Origin: Adenophora triphylla var. japonica
Lineage: Eukaryota; Streptophyta; Magnoliopsida; Asterales; Campanulaceae
Assembly: GCA_022495995.1 (NCBI GenBank)
Contig: JAFEMH010001465.1
Location: 310,001 to 374,000 of the forward strand
Reading direction: 5' to 3'
DNA: 64,000 nucleotides
The position numbers and the translations under genes are program-made. The notes below the pieces were generated by a model. The model saw only the letters and a list, made by a program, of their open reading frames with translations. It ran no database searches and was not told the DNA's origin. This document shows positions 56,719-64,000 of this stretch, in pieces. Numbering within the stretch: the stretch's first letter is position 1; each line of letters starts with the position of its first letter.

Positions 56719-59700
56719 ATGAATAACAGGCCTGAGAAGTTTGTGAGGTTAGTTTATTATCTCGCCTCATTAATTGCTTGGGCAGTTTGATAAGGAAAAA
56801 AGTTATTTGCGTATGTAAATAGCTTGATTTCTTTACTATGTTTCAAAGTTTCTTATCCGAAGTCAGGAAGGGAACAATTATCATGTTTAATTTACATTTT
56901 GATGTTTCCCACTTTTGTAAACAGATCAACTTTACAGAACATCTGTTTGCTTCTTGTTCATGTAGCAAGGTTAATTTGGGAAAAAAAATTGTAATTTAGT
57001 TAATAGTTTCAAAATAAGAGTTGTTGGATAGTCCTAAAAGGAAAGCGGGACAATTTTAGATACAAATATTTCTCCAATATCAACCTGAGGCGGCCACCCC
57101 CATATCCTCTGGTACTGAATTACTAAAATCGGAACAGTTTCTCCTCTACTGATACTGTCACCAATGCCACTTGCAAACCAAGTATAAACTGCATTTTCCT
57201 ACCACCACCAAACTGTGGCAACTCCACAGTTTCTTTGTCATGTGATTGCAAGGGCATCTGTTGTTCTTGGTATCTGTGGGGGTCATAAAAGCTCTTTGTC
57301 CACTGGTGCTATTATTATTGAGGTTCATATGAGTTAGCCAGTGCAGATATAATGATTTGTTATCCTTTTTATTCCAATCAAAAACTCCATTAGATAAATG
57401 CAGCGCAGCTTTCTACATTATCTTCAAGTTGGACAAGTTTTGAAGACTTCTCTCCATGGTGTTATAAATGGATATCTTTTTCTTACACATACAATGATAT
57501 TACAAACTTGATGCAAGCTCTTTCCCTAATTTCATATTCAGTATTAAACAAAGTAAAGAGATTTCGAGTTAGGTGGTTGTTAGTTCCATTGTTACTCTAC
57601 AACCGGTTCTGGTATTTTTCATAAGTTCGTTAAACATCAAATCTCTTTCCTGTCTTATGTAAAAGCAGTTAAAGCAGCAAACTTTGATTGTGTAATTTTT
57701 GAATTGCGGGATTTGGTTGGAAACCTGAGTAAAGAAATAGATCCGACTATTAATAGGATGGATTGATCTGAATGGTGGAAAAGGATTTCATTTAGCGAAA
57801 GGATTTATGTAACTGGCTCCAAGTAATTGGGATAAAGGCTGAGTTGATTTTATTCTAGAGTTATAGATTGTGAGTCGATTTGAATGTATGAATGATTTTA
57901 GGTGAAAATGAAATGATTTTTTTTTAGATGCAACTAAATTTGATCTTTAGCTGAAGCATCTTTCTTACTTCAGATTTCAGGATTGGAGATCAGATAAAAG
58001 CACCGACGGGCAGTTCTCCCCACGTAATAGTGCGCTTTCAGGGAAACTAAGATCAGTTGTAGATTCAGTCTCATATTCGTTCCAAAGAAGTTTAGAATAT
58101 GGTTCCGATGGGATTAGAAGCTTAAAACGATCATTGGAGTCTCGTCCTTTGAATAGCATTCTATCCAGGGGCTTGGGTTCAGGGAGGAAAATACTTGACC
58201 CCCAAGGACAATTTCTTCAAAAGTGGAATAAGATATTTGTGCTTTCGTGTGTGCTTGCTGTCTCGTTGGACCCTTTGTTCTTTTATATTCCCGTGATTAA
58301 CGATGGAAAGAAATGTCTTGACTTGGACCAGAAGTTGGAGACGACAGCTAGTGTGTTGCGTTCTTTCACAGATATCTTCTACATAATTCATATTATCTTT
58401 CAGTTTCGTACTGGTTTCATTGCTCCCTCCTCCCGAGTGTTTGGAAGAGGCGTTTTAGTCGAAGACGCTTTGCAGATAGCAAAGAGATATATGTCCTCGT
58501 ACTTTTTAATCGACATTCTTGCGGTGCTTCCTTTGCCACAGGTGAGACTTTGAGGCGGTCTTAATGTAGTTCACTTGTGCATTAAATGTGATTGCAAGGT
58601 GGATAGATAACCTTTGTGCTCCTCTAATAATGGTTCATAACTTACATTTGGGCTTTAAAGCTGACACCACAATTACTCAATTGTCTAAACCCTGAAGATG
58701 ATTTCTTGACTAGTTCATCTTGAATCTATCTGTGGATCTTAAGTTCAAACACGTTTCCGATATTTGTGTGGTTCCTGATGCTTTAATGTATCTCCTTATA
58801 AGTTAACCTGATTTGCAAGATTGATGTAATTTTTTTATTTTTTTTTGTAATCTTTCCAGGTTGTAATTCTGATCATCATTCCCAAAATGAATGGCTCAAG
58901 ATCTTTGAATACAAAGAACTTGTTGAAGTTTGTTGTTTTCTTCCAGTATATACCAAGGTTACTTCGAGTCTATCCTTTGTATAAAGAAGTCACACGAACT
59001 TCTGGTATACTCACTGAAACTGCTTGGGCTGGAGCTGCGTTCAATCTCTTTCTCTACATGCTTGCCAGTCATGTAAGAACGGTGACGAAGTCATTTTGCT
59101 TTTCAGATTCCATTTTGAAGATCAATATTTGATAATTTTTCTTCCTAGCAAACTCTTGTTGAGATTTCAAATATTTACGTAAGTACTGTTGTATCAATTC
59201 ATATATCATATATGTCTTTGTTCTAACTTCAGCACAATTCCGCTTTCTAGGTACTTGGAGCATTTTGGTACTTATTTTCCATAGAGCGTGCAACAACCTG
59301 CTGGAGTGAAGCATGTGGGAATTCGCCCGCATGTCTCCGTTCTTCACTGTATTGTGATGAAGTAGCACATGATATAAATTTCTTTAATACTTCCTGCCCT
59401 ATACAGCCCGAAAACGCCACTGCTTTTGATTTTGGAATATTCCTTCCAGCCCTTCAGTCTGGTATTGTGGACTCAGGAGAGGATTTTCCACAGAAGTTAT
59501 TCTATTGTTTTTGGTGGGGTTTGCAAAATCTGAGGTATTATCACATTCTTTTCTCTAATATTGCATGTTTATTTAAAGCTACTATAGCTTTGTTCTGTTC
59601 TTCTCAGTAAACAAAAGTTGTGTTCATTGAAGAACTAAGAAACTATAAAATTGGGCCTATGTTTTATCAAGCATCCTGAATACATATAATTCTCTCGTCC

Positions 59701-62252
59701 TCTGCCCTCTGCTTCTGCCTCTCATTTGTAGGCACTTCTTGAACATGTCTTGTTTTTTAGGTTTGTATCTGTGCAGATTCATTTTCATTAAAAACAAGTT
59801 TGTGATCCTGTTGCTTGTTCAATTTTGCAGTTCTCTGGGTCAAAACCTGAAAACAAGCACCTTTGTGTGGGAAATTTGTTTTGCGGTTTTCATTTCCATC
59901 TCCGGCTTGGTTTTGTTCTCATTTCTCATTGGGAATATGCAGGTTGGTGTTTAATTTTTTTATACTGATTATCTGTGAACAGAAGAAGAGGGTTTTGTGT
60001 GCGCATTTATGATTGATGTATTTGCACCCCAACCCAAATAAATAATTACTCCCTCTGTCCTGAATGTCCATTTTCAAGAAATTTTTGTCCCAAAATGAAT
60101 GTCTTTTTTGGAAATAACTTTGTCCCTAATTGTTATTATACAATTTTTTTCACTAGTCACTTTATAATTGCAAAACTAAATGTTTGAAAAGTGAAAAACA
60201 AGAATATTTATGCATCTTTGCCATTTAATGGTACAGAAAGTAAACATTTCCAGAATGTCCCCTAAATGAAATTTGAACATTCATTTAGGGATAGAGGGAG
60301 TAGTAGATTATGCCTTTCTCGACTGTTGAGCGAAGATGTCTTGCGATATGCATTTAAGATTGCAAGTTGGTAAATTATATTAAATGCATGGGGGTAAATT
60401 ATTACTATCCGTCCCAAAATGAATTTCTATTTTTTAAAAACTTTGTCCCAAAATGAATGTCTATTTTTAATATCTTTGTCCCTAAATGATTGTTTAACTT
60501 TTTTTCCATATTCCATTATATACTTGAAAAAGTAAAACTTTGAAAGTGTATAGCAAGGATATTTATACATTTTCACTATTAAATTTTCTCAAATGTAGAG
60601 TGTACCTTAAATGAAAAATCGACATTCATTTTGGGACAGAGGGTAGTGCTTATTCTCTTTGAAGTATCAAAACAGGTGCTCCCTTATTTTTTCTTTAATC
60701 TTTTTGGATTTTCTGAAGCATGTGTGGCATCTATTAAGTTAAGGTTTTGATGGAGTGATACATCGTTGGTGTAACAGACATATCTGCAGTCAACAACAAT
60801 TAGATTGGAGGAGATGAGAGTGAAAAGGCGGGATGCAGAACAGTGGATGTCCCACAGGTTGCTGCCTGATTCCCTTAGGGATCGAATCAGGCGATATGAA
60901 CAATATAAATGGCAAGAGACTAGAGGTGTTGATGAAGAGAATTTGATCCATAACCTTCCCAAGGATCTCAGAAGGGATATTAAACGCCATCTTTGTTTGC
61001 AGCTGCTCATGAGGGTGAGTCCCTTCTTATGATCTTATCTCTTACTCCCCCCCTCCCACGCCACCCCCCCCCCCCAAAAAAAATATATATATATATATAT
61101 AAATATACCTATAAAAAAAAAAAAGTCATATTGTTCATGTTAAACTTCTTAAAGATGTAGCTTTACTTGCTTGTACCTGCATGAAAAATGAGTTTGAGCT
61201 GTCTCTTTTTCGGAAATGTGACTTCTTCGAATTAAACTTATTGACCAAAAGAAAAAAAAGGGTTTTATGGGGAGTGCAAAGAAGAGTGTCACCATAGAAA
61301 AGTTTAGTACTTTTTTGACTACGGATGCATTGTTCAAGTATAACTGAAAAAACTTACTCTCTCCTTCACAAAAAATGAATGACCAAAAAAATTTCAAATT
61401 TGCTCCTGATCAAGAACAAATTTGATTTTTTTGGTCATTCATTTTGGGACGGAGGTAGTATATTTTAATGATTTCTAGTTCAAAATCTTGACATTTGGTG
61501 AATAGCGGGTTCAACATATATCTTACATATCCTTTCTCATTCAATGCTTTTAGGTGCCCATGTTTGAAAAGATGGACGAACAACTATTAGATGCACTGTG
61601 TGACCGTCTCAGACCAGTCCTTTACACTGAGGACAGCTATATAGTGCGAGAAGGGGACCCAGTTGATGAGATGCTATTTGTAATGCGAGGCAAGCTATTA
61701 ACGTTTACCACAAACGGAGGAAGAACCGGCTTTTTTAACTCCGAACATCTCAAAGCCGGAGACTTTTGTGGTGAAGAGCTTCTTACGTGGGCCTTAGATC
61801 CTCATTCATCATCCAACCTTCCAATTTCCACTAGAACCGTCCGAGCACTAGAAGAAGTAGAAGCGTTTGCCTTAATGGCAGACGATCTTAAGTTTGTCGC
61901 TTCTCAGTTCCGGCGACTTCACAGCAAGCAGCTCCGGCATACTTTTAAGTTTTACTCTCAGCAATGGAGGTCCTGGGCGGCTTGTTTTATTCAGGCAGCT
62001 TGGCGGCGGCATTGCCGGAAGAAGATGGAAGAGTCGCTCCGGGAAGAGGAGAATAGGTTGCAAACTGCGTTGGCTGAAGGGGGAGGAAGTTCACCAAGTT
62101 TTGGTGCAACGATTTATGCTGCAAGATTTGCTGCAAATGCCCTTAGGGCTATAAGGCGAAATGGTACAAGGAAACAAAGGGTTCCGGAAAAGATATCACC
62201 AATGTTGCTACAAAAGCCAGCTGAACCTGATTTCACTGCTGAAGATCATTGA
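56719..62252 (+). CDS. Cyclic nucleotide-gated ion channel, CNGC1-like (group I), 713 aa, seven coding exons
   Basis: A plasma-membrane Ca2+/K+-permeable cation channel gated by cAMP/cGMP and calmodulin. Coding exons: 56719-56747, 57974-58541, 58860-59072, 59251-59534, 59831-59942, 60778-61014, 61554-62252, all with GT-AG introns and a frame that joins without stops. The start MNNRPEKFVR matches the MNFRQEKFVR of Arabidopsis CNGC1. Six helices: S1 about 95-116, S2 137-155, S3 183-199, S4 222-245 (RLLRVYPLYKEV), S5 255-277, S6 378-402. Pore FYCFWWGLQNLSSLGQN with the plant GQN filter at 368-370. C-linker 403-481. The cyclic-nucleotide domain (about 485-600) has the phosphate cassette AGDFCGEELLTWALD, then a calmodulin/IQ-type AACFIQAAWRRHCRKK (623-638). 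Length equals the family (CNGC1 is 716). This is the only intact host gene seen; two Stowaway MITEs sit in the intron before exon 60778 and one in the last intron. Confidence 0.95.
56748..57973 (+). other. Large CNGC intron after the start exon
   Basis: A 1.2-kb intron (GTTAGT ... CTTCAG) directly after the 29-nt coding exon. It is non-coding and T-rich in parts. No repeat is recognised. Confidence 0.85.
60049..60300. mobile_element. Stowaway-like MITE in CNGC intron
   Basis: Flanked by TA. Starts CTCCCTCTGTCCTGAATGTC and ends GGGATAGAGGGAG. Inverted ends and an AT-rich interior with a GTCCCAAAATGAATGTC word that recurs in the next two MITEs. Confidence 0.85.
60405..60643. mobile_element. 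Second Stowaway-like MITE in the same intron
   Basis: Flanked by TA. Starts CTATCCGTCCCAAAATGAAT and ends CATTTTGGGACAGAGGG. Related to the MITE at 60049 (shared TTTGTCCC and AATGAATGTCTATTTT words) and only about 100 bp from it. Confidence 0.82.
61079..61103. repeat. AT microsatellite and homopolymer cluster
   Basis: Within the last CNGC intron: a C9 run (61066-61074), A-rich runs, then (AT)n at 61083-61101. Confidence 0.8.
61357..61455. mobile_element. Short fold-back MITE, 99 bp, in last CNGC intron
   Basis: Flanked by TA. Almost a perfect hairpin: AAATGAATGACCAAAAAAAT near the left end is mirrored by TTTTTTTGGTCATTCATTTT before GGGACGGAGG. The same family ends as the two longer MITEs. 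Confidence 0.82.
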
Positions 62253-62700
62253 AGTTGTTAGTAGTTTGTAAGCTGTTGTTGTTTTAAATGCCAAAGTCGT
62301 AGCACGTATAAATATTTAGTTTAACATATTTTATGTTGTTGATTTTGTTAGGTTTTGTGTATATTATTATGTAAATGTAAATTGACTTAATTTATTAGTT
62401 TAATTTTGCTGTAAGATACGGGTAGTGATAATAGGAAAGTATACTATTCCACAAACATCCCGTTGATCTCCTACACGAAGTGCTATATCTGTCATCAGTT
62501 GTTGCATGTAGTACTTAAGTTTCAAGTTGTTGCGTGTAGTACTTCCGCTTCAAAATGAATGACAAAAAAAAAAAAAAAAACAAATTTACTTTTGCTTTTG
62601 ATTTTGATCAATCAAAAGCAAATTTGAAAACTTATTTTGGACGTTCATTTTAAGAGGTTTATGCTTAGAGTGTGCATTTATTGAGATTCAAAATTCACTG
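62253..62700 (+). other. 3' flank of the CNGC gene with a degenerate MITE
   Basis: The 3'UTR is AT-rich; no canonical AATAAA is close to the stop. 62548-62653 is a fold-back unit (CAAAATGAATGACAAAAAAA ... AAAGCAAATTTG ... GGACGTTCATTTTAAG) related to the MITE at 61357 but with damaged ends and no clear TA. Confidence 0.6.
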
Positions 62701-64000
62701 TGTCTCACCATGTACGATATATGTATGATATATCATCTGATGATGATGTACATCAGATGACATGATCCCATTGTGTACATGTTTAGATCATGTCACCTCC
62801 GTTAAATGTAAGCTGTTGGATCATATATAATACAACTGTCTTTTGTTTTGTGATCTTGATGTTGCCAGGATTTTCCTCAACAGCAACACGCCGTTGTAGT
62901 CTAATCGGCAGCACCTCCGGCTCCTTCTTCAGTCCTGCACAGCCACAAACGTGAACTAAGCCGGGGGCGACTCCGGCGTAAGCCCCTCCGGCGTGAGGAT
63001 AAGTGTTTGCTTTTGAGTTGTAAACAATAACAGTACAGAAATGTGTTTGTGTGTAAAATGAACATACATTGATTATGAAGAAAACCTCTCATATATATAC
63101 CTCTTTACCCGTGCTTCTCACGTGCTATCCTCACGTTCCATGCCTATTTCCACGCGTCATCATTTCATTGGCTAGCAAAAAGAATAAACTCACAACACGT
63201 GATCACTTTTCCCAATGCTCAACCGTTTTATGGGTCCCATTTCGTAGATATTTATATGCCGCCTCTTATGAGTCGCTTCCCTTAGGTTTGTCTCTCGCTG
63301 GATACAGGTAACTAAGTACTATATCGCCTCGACCTAACATCTCGCCTTCTCGCCTCACGTCAATATCTCACCAACTTGCTTTATTATCTCGCCACTCAAC
63401 AACCAATATCTCGCCTATATTACCTTGCATTTTCCCCTTCGTGGACCTCCAGCGGTTTATTTTTAGGCGTAGTTTCCCGCGAACCCTAATTGAGCTATCT
63501 TTATCCTTATATTCTTCTTGGGCCTTATCTCGTTCTGGGCCTACTTGATAACTTTTTGCTTGTGGACTTAAACCAGACCCAACTTATTATTTTTGGGCAG
63601 CATCAGAAGCCCCTAAGTTTGAGGCGAGATTCATTTATGGTCTCGCCAAAAACTTGATGTTCTCTGTCTCGCTTTTCCGCGGCCCACAATTCCGTCAACC
63701 TAAAGCCTGAATTCTGAACAAAACCTACTTATACACGTGTCATCTTCATAGCGAACCCCTAAAATTGAATGTGCCGTCATTTGAGAACCGTGTCAAATAA
63801 GAGGGAAAATTTAAAATTTTCCTTTCCATATTTCTCTTCTTACTCTCCTCATTTTTACTCAAACACTCTTAAATTCCGGCGAACCTTAACTTCAACTCCG
63901 ACGTAATTTCTTCATCTTTTCACCGTTCTTTTCTGGATTTGACCCTAAAATTGCTCTTTAAACCTTGCTCCGTTCATCAGTTGCCATTTGAAGTTGATTT
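62701..64000 (-). other. Probable retroelement LTR-type sequence at right edge
   Basis: No gene is recognised. On the minus strand 62925-63005 reads CACGCCGGAGGGGCTTACGC then GGAGTCGCCCCCGGC, like the U5 of Tat-type LTRs. 63310-63420 has repeated TCTCGCC words and 63622-63647 the mirrored pair GGCGAGA ... TCTCGCC. The plus strand beyond 63800 is pyrimidine-rich and leader-like. The boundaries are outside or undefined, so this stays tentative. Confidence 0.35.

Overview
This window is nuclear DNA from a flowering plant, most likely a dicot. The evidence is GT-AG spliced coding exons, a cyclic-nucleotide-gated channel gene of the plant CNGC1-like group, a CACTA (En/Spm) transposon, Ty3/gypsy elements of the Tat/Ogre type, a Ty1/copia element, a Helitron and Stowaway-like MITEs. 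I cannot name the species. About 85% of the window is transposable-element DNA. Only the last 9 kb holds an ordinary gene.

Positions 1-23363 are the right-hand part of a CACTA transposon whose left end lies outside the window. In order it carries the 3' exons of a broken TNP2-type transposase (1-1647), a tandem-repeat zone invaded by an ATHILA-ORF1-like reading frame (1972-3439), one captured exon of a host AMP deaminase gene (3750-3811), and a TnpA-like Transposase_24 gene (5506-6195, resuming at 21624-22480). A subterminal zone full of TACGGCGG palindromes leads to the terminal repeat ending TTCTTGTAGTG at 23363. A 15.4-kb LTR element (6196-21623) splits the TnpA-like gene. It is on the minus strand, with TSD ATAAG, a tRNA-Arg primer site and near-identical 1.88-kb LTRs. 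It has gag-like modules but no visible pol, and two 30-bp satellites next to its 3' LTR.

Positions 23364-25730 hold AT-rich sequence split by a 1.68-kb minus-strand Helitron (23817-25499). Positions 25730-54035 are a deep nest. The outermost element is a degraded copia element (minus, 5' LTR 53531-54035, tRNA-iMet primer site). Its pol is interrupted by an Ogre-like LTR (48424-49788). That LTR is cut by a Tat-type gypsy element E (antisense ORF plus 3' LTR 47859-48423). E's antisense ORF is in turn split by the complete 12.3-kb Tat element D (34170-46448, plus, TSD CCAGT), and E is also cut by the truncated Tat element C (27124-33703, minus). C and D each carry a 2.5-kb solo LTR of one shared family (30563-33051 and 38051-40548), and C also carries a 1.15-kb solo LTR (29361-30507). 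Elements C and D share an amber codon in a TMV-type readthrough context at the end of their gag-protease frame.

Positions 54036-62252 form the genic part: intergenic DNA, a Stowaway-like MITE, a promoter and leader with CT repeats, then an apparently intact CNGC1-like channel gene. It has 713 codons in seven coding exons, with more MITEs in its introns. Positions 62700-64000 look like retroelement LTR-type sequence entering from the right, without a confirmed boundary.

The retroelement genes are fossils with stop codons and frameshifts. Only the channel gene and parts of D (RT, integrase) and E (antisense ORF exon 1) read cleanly over long stretches.
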